A stretch of DNA of 64,000 nucleotides, from assembly GCA_019914945.1 (NCBI GenBank), contig CM034103.1:7378001-7442000 (forward strand), written 5' to 3'. This DNA is from Typha latifolia (lineage: Eukaryota; Streptophyta; Magnoliopsida; Poales; Typhaceae). This document shows, piece after piece, positions 10,512-20,682 of the stretch (position 1 is its first letter; each line of letters begins with the position of its first letter). The notes under the pieces are model-generated. The model saw only the letters and a list, made by a program, of their open reading frames with translations, was not told where the DNA came from and ran no database searches. Both the position numbers and the translations under genes were made by a program.

Positions 10512-12164
10512 TAAACAACTACATGGGAGATAGTCGCCTGCTCGGCATCTGCCGAGGAGTTGATGATGAGATCATTTTTTGCTCCTTTATCACGGGCCAT
10601 TTTTTTACTATTTTTTTGGGGCTTAAGGAGCGCGGCAGACTTGATGAGAGAGGAAGGGTTATGTAGCTTTCTTTGTCTCAAGGATTTAGGGGCTGAGTGG
10701 GCACGAAGATCTAGATCCAAAAGTTCCTCCGGGATGTCAACGGCCTCTTAGGCAGCTTTAGCCCGAGCTTGATCCATGACCTGAGTAGCAAGGAACACCA
10801 TCTCCGAGTGTTTAGGTCCTCCATCAGGATCTGGCTGGGGGGGGGGGGGAGGGAGGATGGACGGGTTAGGGGGGAAATGGAAACCATCAGCAGGGGTTTC
10901 ATTACCCAGACCGACATGAGGATATATGACTACAAAGTCAGGATGGAGAAGGCGGTATATTGAGGAGAGGATCGGTGTTTGAGATGAGATAAATGGCGTA
11001 TAGAGAATGAAAGGGTCGTGGGTGTTGATCTGGGGAGATGTGAGATTTGAGGAGACTTTTGGTGTGACAGGAGCAGGATCATGAATGACCATATTTGATG
11101 AGATATAGGTAGGTTGCTGGGAATCCGTGAGGAAGATAGGATCATATCTGTTGGGGTTCTCAATAGCCATGGGGTCGAGGATGGCATTCTTATCTTGGGA
11201 AGTGACAGGCTAAGCTAGACTTTTAGGTCTTGAGATTGGGACATGTGGCACACTAAAGGGCTGAGGATCAATGGAAGTGGTCTGACTAGCTAAGGAGCTG
11301 TTGTGTGGATTGCTCGAGGAAGAGGGAGGGATAGCATTGGTAGCAGAAGCCTTGCTCGTCACGCCCTGGTGTTGGGCGCAAGGCATGGGATTCTTCTCAA
11401 ACATGCCATGTGTCACTTTACTTTTGAATGAGGGGCGGTCTTTTCGGTGATGAGCGATAACCTTATCGTTAGGAAGATCAGTAGGTATCGAAATTATGGT
11501 GAACTTATTTGAGGACGCGATAACCTTACCGTGGTCAGTGGGCACCTTGCTGGATTGGGCTGTTGTAGCTTACGCCTCCACGATAGCTCTGCCATGCATA
11601 GTGCCACTTGTAGTACCGCTAGGCTGTCAGGTCCGACGACCCTTTGAACACAAATCCAAGGTCTGAAAGGTTCTGGTGCCTCCTTTGGAAAGGGGATCGC
11701 CGAGCCGGGCACACCACCATATTAGTGTCACTCGGGGCAGCGAGCTTGGGGCAAACTCATTCTCCACAGCGGTACCTGCTAGGGCGTGATGATGGCCTAT
11801 GCGGTCACACCGAAAATAGACCCGAGGAGGATTTTCGTAAGCGACTGCTTGGGTAACTTGCTCTCTAGGAGGCCTGATAAGGGTGGACTGCTTGAGCGGC
11901 TTAGTGAGATCATTTTCAACATAGACACGAGCAAAACGCTCTCTAGTGCGAGCTTGGGTGTAGCCCCATTTATCTTTAGAGGATGACCAAGATCAGAGGC
12001 TATATCAAGAAGGAGGTCCTCCCTCCAATATTCACCTGGTAACTCGCCATCTAAACCCAAACCGGGGCCAGATAGGATCTACTTAGAGAGAGGGAGAAAA
12101 TTTAGTTTCCAGGGAATGAGGTCGAGGACGAGGCCTCTAAAAGTCCAAGTGATATGATCACGCC
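10512..12164 (-). pseudogene. LINE ORF1, C-terminal part: DUF4283 end, zinc-knuckle remnant, variable tail
   Basis: Near 11990-12165 the minus strand reads RDHITWTF, then LPGEYWREDLLLDIASDLG, the end of the DUF4283 RNA-binding domain. Near 11660 it reads EPFRPWICVQR, matching the conserved block after the zinc knuckle of plant LINE ORF1. The knuckle itself is degenerate. From about 11545 down to 10512 the frame is Pro/Ser-rich low-complexity protein ending just before ORF2, broken by frameshifts. A 13-bp G run lies at 10837-10849. Confidence 0.65.
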
Positions 12165-12176
12165 TCTGGCTATGGA

Positions 12177-12189
12177 GCTCTGATACCAA
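12177..12189 (-). other. tRNA-Met primer-binding site of the family D remnant
   Basis: The minus strand reads TTGGTATCAGAGC directly inside the LTR end. It complements the 3' end of initiator tRNA-Met. Confidence 0.75.
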
Positions 12190-12192
12190 GCT

Positions 12193-13075
12193 TGATGCGA
12201 TCTCTCCTTTAGGGCTAAAGATCAATCTTTTCTAATTCTCATATCTGGACTAGATATTGCACGGAACTTTGAAATAAAATCCTGAAATATTCTGCCGTCG
12301 GATAGACGTGAAACTTTGATATGTTGTAGCCCCAGAAAAGAGATTTCCAACAAATCTAGTTTCAGGCGAATCGGAGTTGGGGATCTCGAGATATCGTTCG
12401 TTTAGTGGGCGAACGTCAGGATGCTCTATTTTGGATCCGTGGATGGAGGCACGAGATCCTAGGTAATGGTCGATGGTGGACCGGCGTTAATGTGATGGCA
12501 CCGGTGAAAAGTGATGGTGGAAGAGTTGTGGTTGATAGAAGGATTAGGGCAAGTGTGGGATAGATTGGACGAAGGGGGAGAAGAGGGCCACCCCTAAGGG
12601 ACTAGGGTGATTAGCCGGACGAGGGAGGTTAGAAGCGGCGTCGCCGGGGATTGAGAGAACGGGAGCGAAGAAGACGAAGGAGGCAAGGCAAAACTCAATC
12701 TCAATAATCAATAATCAATTTGGTTGCCTACCACATCCTTTTATAGGGTAACCAACAACTCAAATTAACCCTAAAAACACAATTTTCGTCGACCGCGTTC
12801 GAACTCGCCCGACCGCGTTCGAACGCACCGAGTTCGCTTTTCTGGATTTGTGAATGCGATGCAGGCGTTCACAGTACGTTTGAACGCACAGTACATTCTC
12901 TTCACCACGTTCACAACCCCGTTCACAAACCGCGTTCGAACTGACTCCACCCGCGTTCGAACGCGACTTACATAAAACTTATTTTAATGGAAATTAAACA
13001 CTAAAACATGAAATAAAAACACTCCTAAAGTGAATCTACGCTCGAGACGACGTCGGTGAAGTCCGAATCGTATCA
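12193..13075 (-). mobile_element. Gypsy family D LTR inserted in LINE ORF1
   Basis: On the minus strand the 883-bp LTR begins TGATACGATTCGG and ends GAGAGATCGCATCA. A primer-binding site (TTGGTATCAGAGC, 12177-12189) and a few internal bases follow, then LINE sequence resumes. The coding sense of the LINE continues across it (KVLTGEPL on one side, RDHITWTF on the other), so this is an insertion with the rest of the element deleted, not a clean solo LTR. The U3 contains several GCGTTCGAACGC-like palindromes, and a TATA-like CCTATAAAAGG lies at 12739-12749. Confidence 0.8.
12739..12749 (-). promoter_or_regulatory. TATA box in the family D LTR
   Basis: The minus strand reads CCTATAAAAGG in the middle of the LTR, after the U3 palindromes. 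Other D copies have decayed versions at the same place. Confidence 0.55.
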
Positions 13076-13598
13076 CAAAGGTTCACCAGTGAGGACCTTG
13101 ACCATATCATCTTGATTAGAGAATTTAAATGTGAAAAAACTGGAAGGCATGTCAATCCCGAAGGTTTCCATCTCTCAGCTTTTTTTACCAAGGTAAGAGA
13201 GGGGAGGTGGTCTCCCTAAGAAGTTACCAATCAAATTGAAACGCCATTCGGCACGACTATCTTTAACCTTCTCTGGGTCGCAAGTCGCTAGAGAATGGAG
13301 CTGAACGCGGGGGAGGTCGCTGTCTGGTCTTGCGAGTGGGATGCTTTGAAGAGCTGAGCCCACGTAGTGGGCATTTGTTGCGACTGACCATTTTGGCTTG
13401 GTGCAGCAATAACTTTTGTCACAGTGATAGATTTAGCAGTAAATTCCTTACCTGGGTTTAGAACATTTACTACTCCATTGGATTGGCTGTTTGTCCAGAG
13501 TAGCAAGGGCAAGTTGGGAAGCCTCAAGGATCTTTTGGGGGGGAGAAAGGGAGGCCCCAAGGTTTGGCTTTCCCATATTTTCCTTGGTACCAATTTGC
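13076..13598 (-). pseudogene. LINE ORF1, N-terminal part with DUF4283
   Basis: The minus strand contains WAQLFK (near 13370), then EWRFNLIGNFLGRPPP (near 13190-13240) and DMPSSFFTFKFSNQDD (near 13105-13150), the first half of the DUF4283 domain of plant LINE ORF1. A possible start is the ATG of MGKPNLG near 13575. A frameshift separates that start from the WAQLF frame. The family D LTR interrupts the domain at 13075. Confidence 0.7.
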
Positions 13599-13607
13599 GC
13601 TGCATAC
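13599..13607. repeat. Candidate LINE target-site duplication (5' side)
   Basis: The sequence gctgcatac matches 6336-6344 and has the right geometry for a minus-strand LINE. Confidence 0.55.
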
Positions 13608-14925
13608 CCTTCAAATTTGTAATATGTAAAAAGATACTAGTATTGTTATCTAAATTGAGCAGTGGGAGAAAAATGATGCCAAGACAAGCATTTCCACTAA
13701 AGGGGGAGAAAAAGAGCCTGTTTCATTTTGAATATTAGTAGGAGGTTTGATGACACAAAGCAAATTAGAAGACTGAAGTTGAATTATAATCCTAACCACA
13801 GGTTAAATATATACTTTCCTTTAATGACTTTGATCAACTATTATGGTTGCTTATTTTATCTCTCAAGAAACTTTTCACTTTTACTTCAAACTCTAGCAAT
13901 TGGTTCCGGCCTTAGAGTAAATTGTTCGCTTATTTTAAATATTCTTTTGACTCCGTGTATACAATTTAACAATAGCTTGACTTGTACCAGGATTGCAATC
14001 CTGATGATGTGTATACCACTAAATTGATAGCTGTCGAACTAGAGAGAGTGGAGAGAGAGTAACTACCGACAGACCCTCTCACTACCCACCTTTATTCTAG
14101 CTAGCCGTTAAGCCCTTGTTGGCCAAGAACCTGAACTTGACCTTCGATAACTAAATATTTTTTAATATTTTTCTTTTATCTCTATTTAAGTTCACTCCCT
14201 GATAAATAAACTTAAAATAACATAAAAATTCTAATATAAATTTAAGTTAATTCTAGTTTTACTCATGGCATGATTTAAATCTATCATTTTTATCATTAAA
14301 ATCAAATGGTATTTTGGCCCATTAATTTTATATTTAATTTATATTTCTTCAAAACTAATATATTTTTTTATTTTTTTACATCACATCAAAAGTAATAATT
14401 ATAGTTTAGCCCTAGTTCATATCCAAACACTAAATTTTTTTAACCTAGTCAAAATTAAGAAATAAGATTAGCTAATCAAGTTCGGGACTTAGTCTTAAAT
14501 CATACATAGTCAGGTATCTATTATTGTTGGGCTTAGTTATTGGGCCTAACTTTTTAAAGCCTTCCTTTCATCTTAAGTAGCTTCTTGCTCAGCACTAGAG
14601 TATGGCTCTATTCTGTAGCAGATCCAAATTGTGACGACATCCAAGATAAGTATTAAACTTAAAGGGTGATAGAGAGTAGTTCAGAATGGTGATTCAATCT
14701 TATTAGTGAGTTTCTTAGCCAGCCATGGCCTTTGTCATAAAGGGGAATATGACAGCGAGGAGGTGGAAGCTAACAAGTAAATTGCGGGTTATGGATATAG
14801 CTACAATTTTTCTTTTTACTTTTAAATTCTCCTTTGTTGGTTATATGATTAGGGATTTAATCAACGGTCGCCTTTTTGGTGGCTAGTCCTCAATCTATTT
14901 CCTAGATTTTAACCTCTCTCGGAGA
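13608..14925. other. Intergenic or unrecognised repeat sequence
   Basis: The sequence is AT-rich, with a short GA-rich tract near 14040-14062. Nothing could be assigned. Confidence 0.4.
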
Positions 14926-15490
14926 AGATCCTAACTACTTCAGTTAGAGTTCAGCTTATAGGGTTGCCTAGAGAATATTGGCCTCAAGATTTTCTTCTTG
15001 ATATGGTATTTGATCTAGGAAGATCTTTGGAAATTAATAGTACTCTAGCCAAAACAATGGGTTGGTTTTTTGGATGTTTGTATAGAAGTAGACCTTTCCA
15101 ACCTTTGAAGCAATCCATGCTTGACAAACTACCCAGTAAACATATGGTTCAAGTGGGGGCTTATAAAAACCTATCGTCAATTTTCTCAGTGTGGCAAAAT
15201 AGTCCAACATTTAACCATTTGGCCGGATATGATCGGTACCATGATGACACTTTTTGACAACCAGACCTTGGCATACTCCAGTTTCAAAATTCTTGGCCTA
15301 GTTATGGTTGGCCATTTTTGGTTTCAGGAACACCTCCTCCAAAGATAGCAGAGCTAGAACCATTTGGGCTTTGGTTCTGCGTTCAAAAGAAGGCTGACAA
15401 GGTTGCCTCCCAGCTAGAGTTGTCCCTAGTGCTATTGGTGATGCTCTATCCACGACTGAGGCCAACAACTGGTAGTCAAAGGTAAGGTTA
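14926..15490 (+). pseudogene. Second LINE ORF1 fragment
   Basis: The plus strand reads LPREYWPQDFLLDMVFDLG at 14961-15020, the DUF4283 segment that also occurs in the minus-strand LINE as LPGEYWREDLLLDIASDLG. A zinc-knuckle remnant (QCGKIVQH) follows near 15190-15215, then ELEPFGLWFCVQKKA near 15352-15396, the conserved block after the knuckle. It lies in the opposite orientation to the first LINE and is a separate, truncated copy with frameshifts. Confidence 0.7.
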
Positions 15491-16110
15491 CCTTTATTGG
15501 TGCTAGAGTTACTGTTAAGTGATCCATTGCTCAAATATTTTAATAAGGTATCCAAATATAATAAACTAAAATTTACTAAAATTAATCCAACAAAAATCTA
15601 AATTTATCATAGGCCGCAACAAATCTCTAAAATACATGTCCATAACATAACAAATAAAAAATAAGTACCTGTCAACATAACTAATAGAGAAAAATTAATT
15701 AAAAATCTAGCTTTACCTCATATGCTTTTCCATGACCTCGATTGCACCTATTAATCTGAAAAATATTCCACAAAGGGTGGTGAGCATAATGTTCAGTAAG
15801 TATATGTCGATATAATATAAGAATAGCATAATACAAAATGCAATAATATAAATCATGCTTAAATGACAATGTATTAAAATTAATAATGAGAGATCATCGA
15901 TAAAATAAAATCATGATCATAGCAACATACTCTCCCCAAGTCTCAAGTTCATGATAATAAATAATATTACATACTTTCTAAGAGTCTCCATACCATAACA
16001 AATAATATCATCGCAAGCTCTTCTAGAGCGTAAATCAACAAGGAGTAATAGACATCTAGTAGTAATGTTGCCTGTATATGACCGATTCTTTGTGACCTTA
16101 GATAAAAGAC
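15491..16110. other. Unassigned AT-rich sequence
   Basis: No coding or repeat signature could be recognised. Confidence 0.4.
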
Positions 16111-16176
16111 CCCAGTGTTAAGCTCCGATACCAATTGATAGGCTCTAATACCAAATTAATAAGCTCTGATACTACT
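16111..16176 (-). repeat. Tandem primer-binding-site-like array beside a family B LTR
   Basis: Three decayed copies of GCTCTGATACCA spaced about 20-22 bp lie directly beside the LTR end at 16177. The same kind of array is found at 23344-23419 beside the other B LTR. Here it is on the outer side of what also serves as the 3' LTR of the element to the right. Confidence 0.65.
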
Positions 16177-17035
16177 TGATAAAATCTGGAACCAAAGATA
16201 AGCTATGCAACGATTCCTTCAAGATCTGGACGTATTATAGGAATTAGTCTGCGTGACTTTGGAAAAATATTCGTTAAATATTCTCCGGTAGCAAGAAAAT
16301 TACAAAACTAATTGGGTTAGATCTGTCACTTCCTGATCTACAACTTTCATATTTATGCCCTTTGCAGAGTCAAACTATAGCAGGGACAAAAACATGGAAT
16401 AACGTGGGTGATGGTGGTGGTGATGGGTGGAGTGGATGTTAGGGTTATAGATGGGGATGGATATGAAAGTGGATTGTTGAAGTGGTTAAAGAATGTAGAC
16501 GAAGGGAACAAAGTGGCCGAGATCCCAAAGAAGAGGGGTGGCTCGATAATCGAGGGAGATTAAAGTTAGGAGAAGCCTTCCCAATAGTAGAGGTGGAAGG
16601 TTGGTGAAGAGGGAGGAGGGAGAAGTCTAGAGAGAAGAGAGGAGGCAAGAAATCAATAATCCAATTGCATAATGAATTTGGCTTCCATCCACATATATAT
16701 AGAGGCTAGCCAACAAGTCCTAAAATAATATGAAACCCTAATTCTAGAGGATTCCCGTCGATCCCGTTCGAACGCGCCCGATCGCATTCGAACACACAAA
16801 AACATGTTCTCTATAAGTGCGAACGCAATGCAGGCATTCGAACGTGGGCATTCGAACTCGCCCGACCGTGTTTGAACGCACAATATACATTCTCTGTATT
16901 TGTGAAACTAATGTCGGCATTCGCAAGGGCGTTCGAAAGCGACCCCTCCTGCATTCAAATGCAACCTACATAAATTTTATTTTAAAGAAAATAAATACCT
17001 AATGCAATAAGAAAAGATTCTATCTAAGTGTATCA
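16177..17035 (-). mobile_element. Gypsy family B LTR
   Basis: The 859-bp LTR on the minus strand begins TGATACACTTAG and ends in a decayed TTATCA. Its U3 holds repeated TTCGAA palindromes (16765-16960), and a TATA box (CCTCTATATATATG) lies at 16692-16705. Family B integrase sequence lies immediately upstream on the minus strand, and the purine-rich tract AAGGTGGGGGAAGC adjoins the LTR start. It is therefore the 3' LTR of the B element at 17036-23645. Confidence 0.85.
16692..16705 (-). promoter_or_regulatory. TATA box in the family B LTR
   Basis: The minus strand reads CCTCTATATATATG between the palindrome-rich U3 and the transcribed part of the LTR. Confidence 0.6.
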
Positions 17036-18044
17036 GCCCACCATGCTTCCCCCACCTTGCCCTCAAGGTGAAAAGTCAGGGAAACTCTCCAAGATATCAG
17101 TCTCCAACTCCCATGTCGCCTCATCGGATGGCTTGCCAAGCCACTCCACTAGAATCTCCATCTCCAATCTGGTTCCATGTCATCGTCGGCGTCTAGCAAG
17201 TACTCGAACTGGCTCTACGATCTCTATCTCCTCCAATGGCTCTGGTAGAACCGATCCAACAATCTAATGATCTCTAATGCGCTCTCTCACTAATGAAACA
17301 TAAAAAATAGGATGCACTCTCGACCCCTCCGGCAGCTCCAAACGATATGCAACCGGACCAATACGCTCCAACACCCAAAACGGACCAAAGTAGCGATGTG
17401 GTAACTTTTAGTCATGCATCGGACGAAAGGTCACCTATCGATACAGCTGCACCCTCACAAACACCCAACTGCCGATGTCGAACTCCTGCTCCTTATGGCT
17501 ACGATCATAAACTTGCTTCATGCGGTTTTGAGCAAGTTTAAGATGAGCACGCAACCTCTTTAATGTGGCATCTCTATCCATCAAAGTTGTTTACCTTCGT
17601 ACGATATGCAGATGCCACTGAATCATAAGCGCGTAATGTCAGAGCCGTGCGTCCATATACCACCTGAAATGGAGTCATGCCAATGCTACTATGGTAGGTG
17701 GTGTTATAAGACCACACTACCCACGGTAAGAACTCTAACCATCGTCTTGGCATCTCTCCCACAAAGCACCTCAAATATTGCTCAATGCCTCGATTGACCA
17801 CCTTAGTTTGGCCGTCTATCTGTGGATGGTAGGCCGAACTAAAGTTCAACCGAGTCCCCTACAATCTAAAAAATTCAGTCCAAAAGTCACTCATAAATAT
17901 GCGATCACGATCCGAGACAATCGTGCGTAGCATGCCATGTAACCGAGCAACATCTCTAATAAAAATTTCAGCCAGCGACTTGGCTGAAAATGGATGTGAC
18001 AATATCGAAAAGTGTGCATACTTGCTCAATCTGTCAACCACCAC
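17036..18044 (-). pseudogene. Gypsy family B integrase and chromodomain-side C-terminus
   Basis: On the minus strand 17859-18044 starts [11 protein letters not shown] (first catalytic Asp) and contains [10 protein letters not shown] (second Asp). 17574-17849 contains SAYHPQIDGQTKVVNRG, where the expected catalytic Glu of GQTE is Lys. The C-terminal region (GAYVFV-type segment, then the conserved VHPVFHVS area) follows at 17100-17560 with frameshifts. The family function is insertion of element DNA into chromatin. Lys in place of the third acidic residue, plus the frameshifts, means this copy is dead. The sequence to the right of 18044 belongs to a Copia element. Confidence 0.8.
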
Positions 18045-18935
18045 TAACTAAGGTAATAGATTTTTCATTCTGCAATTTTAAGCATAGTGATTTAAAAACT
18101 TCAAAGGTTTCAGACTTCTCACGTAGAAAGGCAACCCAGGTATATCTGGAGTAATCATCGACCATTAAGAATATATAGCGTTTATCTCTAAGACTTTCCA
18201 TTTTTGTTGGACCCATCAAGTCCATGTGAACTAATTGGAGCACACGGTCGGTGGTAGCTGCATTTACCTTCTTGTGTGTAATCCTAGTTTGTTTTCTAAT
18301 TTGACACGAACCGCACACTCTTTTTGACATTTCTTTCATATTAGGTATTCCTCTTACCACTTCTTGTTTGATCAGAGTAAATAATTCTTTGTGATTCACA
18401 TGTCCAAGACGTTGATGCCAAAGATCTGCAATGTCAAAAGAGGCACTGTTACATTTCAGTTTATGTGACGTTCTAACAACATAGCAATTATCAGATGTTC
18501 TAGATCCATAACATATAACATTACCACCATGATCTAGAATAGTACAATCATTTTTAGAGAATTTTACCTCATAATCTTCATCACAAAATTGACTGATACT
18601 CAGAAGATTTGCTTTTAAGCCCTTAACATAAAGAACATTTTCAAGAATAGGAACCCCCAGAGAACTTATCTTTCCTTTACCTATTACCTTGGATGAATTT
18701 CCATCTCCGAATGTCACAACTCCCCCTTCATGTTTTTCAAGATTAGAAAATAACGACTTGTTACCCGACATATGTCTTGAACAGCCACTGTCTAAATACC
18801 AAAAATCATAATTTAAAGCTTTCAGAGTAGTATGCACAACATAACATTTCAAATCACTTTTCTTGACCCATATGGCCTTTATTTTTATCCCATAAATAAA
18901 AGCAGTTCTAGGTTTTTGCAAAAATTTGCAACGAG
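18045..18935 (-). pseudogene. Copia E1: protease, GAG-pre-integrase and N-terminal integrase, truncated
   Basis: The minus strand reads WYLDSGCSRHMSG (aspartic protease active site) near 18760-18800. LWHQRLGHVNHKEL followed by a CGSCQ pair gives the integrase zinc domain near 18310-18440. LVHMDLMGP (first catalytic Asp) and FLMVDDYSRYTWV (second) appear near 18130-18240. It stops at KSITLV, where SDHGGEF would be expected, and joins gypsy integrase directly. Reverse transcriptase, RNase H and the 3' LTR are absent. Confidence 0.85.
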
Positions 18936-18936
18936 G

Positions 18937-20505
18937 TCAAATATGCCCTAGAATGCCGCAATGATAGCATGTCGGAACAAACCATTTTCTACTTACCTTT
19001 TGTCGAGGAGTGTAACTAAAGTTTACCTTTGGTGCCGTCGACGATTCACCAGTTTGTAGATTCACTTTCAGGTTATAAGTATTCATCCAGGATTGCTTTG
19101 TAAATACAGTTGATGACTTCATATATTCTTCCTTTTGTATACCTGCAGAAACAAAGATAGTTTTATTATTATTTGAATTACTAGTGTATCTGACAACATA
19201 CCTGTCTTTTCCAGAGATCTGAGCCTTTAGGATCTCGTCAAGTTTGTTCTTCCCTTTTATAAATGTCACTTCCTTCTTTAGTCGCTCTAGTTCAATTTCA
19301 CCAGCCTTCATTTTATTTTTTGCATTGTCAAGTTGTTCAGAAAGGTCTTTGACACGTTCAAGTTCCAATTTGTACTTCTCCTCAAATTGAATTCTTTCAA
19401 GTTCGATTACCTTGAGTCGTTGATGTAGTCTAAGATTGCTTTTCTTGAGTTTAAACGACTCTAGGTACAGATCATTATATGATTTTTGTATTTCAGATTC
19501 ATCTTCTTCAGCTGGTAACATATCCAGATCATCTGTACTATCAGTATCAACAACTGAATCAATTTTAAGTACAGAAGAGGCAAAAGCAACAAAATTTTCT
19601 TCGTCTTTTTCAGAATCATTATCAGATTCATCTGAGTCATCCCAAGTAACTTTCATAGCTCTACCCTTTTTCTTAAGGCGATTAGGGCATTCTTGAGCTA
19701 TGTGTCCAAAACCAGAGCATTCAAAACATCGAACTTTATTCTCAGAATTCTTATTTTTCTGTTTGACACCATTGTTGCTCACACTTGTGTTTGAACTCGC
19801 AGTATTCTTCTTTATCACAAATGCTTTGCTTTTCTCAAGATTTTCAGCATTCAACTTGTTTGGCTTCCGAAAGAATTTATTAAACTTTTTGACAAACATG
19901 GCCAACGTCTCAACATCTAAATCACCTTCATCATCAGACTCCTCTATACTTTGTTCAACTGTGGATAGGGCAATCCCATTGGACTTCCTCGGTTTTGAAA
20001 GGCTGGACTCAAATGTTTGTAGATTTCCTACCAATTGTTCAATTTTTATAGAATCGATGTCCTTACTTTCCTCAATAACTGTAACTTTCGCCTGAAACCT
20101 CTCTGGAAGAGAATTAAGGATCTTACGGACAATTCTATTTTCAGGAATTTTCTCTCCTAGGTTGAAACTGGAGTTGACTATATCACTCAGCTTTGCATAA
20201 AACTCATCAAATGTCTCATTCTCCTCCATACGTAGAGTTTCAAAACTAGTAGTCAACCTCTGAAGTTTAGAAAGTTTTACAGCCATAGTTCTTTCGTGAG
20301 TAGTTTCTAAGATCGTCCAAGTTTCTTTTGCTATCTCACAAGTTGAGATTCTTCTAAATTCTTCCGAGAAAACACAACTAAAAATTGCATTTATTGCCTT
20401 GCTATTCCATCCAATTTTTTCATAGTCTGACCTATCCCATGACTCTATCGGTTTATCAACAAGTTTATCATCCACCATGTACATTGGTGGACTCCAACCA
20501 TTCAC
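18937..20505 (-). CDS. Copia E1 Gag polyprotein (UBN2-type)
   Basis: An open frame of 522 codons carries a Ty1/copia Gag (UBN2) domain. The segment IGWNSKAINAIF lies near its start and TRRLTTSFETLRMEE-like helices follow. Then come a CCHC knuckle CFECSGFGHIAQEC (about residues 262-275), an acidic region, and a long coiled coil (about 355-430). The frame opens at a GTG and is really the continuation of the segment at 20515-20700. A TGA at 20515-20517 replaces the usual Trp codon of KVWL-type sequences. It ends at a TGA (18937-18939) within a second knuckle (CYHCGILGHI, stop, PRC), where Arg would be expected. Without these two stops gag-pol would read through to 18045. Confidence 0.8.
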   Translation of the reverse strand: MNGWSPPMYMVDDKLVDKPIESWDRSDYEKIGWNSKAINAIFSCVFSEEFRRISTCEIAKETWTILETTHERTMAVKLSKLQRLTTSFETLRMEENETFDEFYAKLSDIVNSSFNLGEKIPENRIVRKILNSLPERFQAKVTVIEESKDIDSIKIEQLVGNLQTFESSLSKPRKSNGIALSTVEQSIEESDDEGDLDVETLAMFVKKFNKFFRKPNKLNAENLEKSKAFVIKKNTASSNTSVSNNGVKQKNKNSENKVRCFECSGFGHIAQECPNRLKKKGRAMKVTWDDSDESDNDSEKDEENFVAFASSVLKIDSVVDTDSTDDLDMLPAEEDESEIQKSYNDLYLESFKLKKSNLRLHQRLKVIELERIQFEEKYKLELERVKDLSEQLDNAKNKMKAGEIELERLKKEVTFIKGKNKLDEILKAQISGKDRYVVRYTSNSNNNKTIFVSAGIQKEEYMKSSTVFTKQSWMNTYNLKVNLQTGESSTAPKVNFSYTPRQKVSRKWFVPTCYHCGILGHI

Positions 20506-20514
20506 AACTGCAAA

Positions 20515-20670
20515 TCATACTCGTTCATCTATAGACTTCAAGTAAGCTCTCATCCTAGCTTTCCAATATCCATAATTTGATCCATCTAGGATAGGAGGTC
20601 TAATAGATGATGGTCCATCTCTATGAAAATCCATGCCTATCTGATCTCTCTCAAAGGTAAGAGAATCTGC
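20515..20670 (-). pseudogene. Copia E1 Gag N-terminus
   Basis: The minus strand reads SIRPPILDGSNYGYWKARMR, the DUF4219-like opening of copia Gag, then LKSIDERV and an in-frame TGA. Gag continues in the same frame at 20505. Confidence 0.75.
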
Positions 20671-20682
20671 TCTGATACCAAT
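20671..20682 (-). other. Copia E1 tRNA-Met primer-binding site
   Basis: The minus strand reads TTGGTATCAGAG directly after the LTR end, complementary to initiator tRNA-Met. Confidence 0.8.

Larger units (their letters stand above)
6345..13598 (-). mobile_element. L1-type LINE, possibly full length, with two later insertions
   Basis: On the minus strand the order is ORF1 (DUF4283 gag-like domain, zinc-knuckle remnant, proline-rich tail), then ORF2 (endonuclease, reverse transcriptase, RNase H-like domain), then an A-tail (T8 on the plus strand at 6345-6352). The 9-bp gctgcatac occurs at 6336-6344 just outside the tail and at 13599-13607 just outside the 5' end, a candidate target-site duplication. 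Without the MITE and the family D LTR the element is about 5.75 kb, a normal length for plant L1. Both ORFs carry frameshifts and stops, so it is not autonomous. Confidence 0.75.

Noticed and set aside
10837..10849. G-quadruplex at the 13-bp G run
   Set aside because: A single homopolymer run in low-complexity LINE ORF1 is not enough to claim a structure.
19436..20095. Plus-strand frames opposite Copia Gag
   Set aside because: They are shadows of the minus-strand Gag, whose UBN2 and zinc-knuckle motifs are clear.
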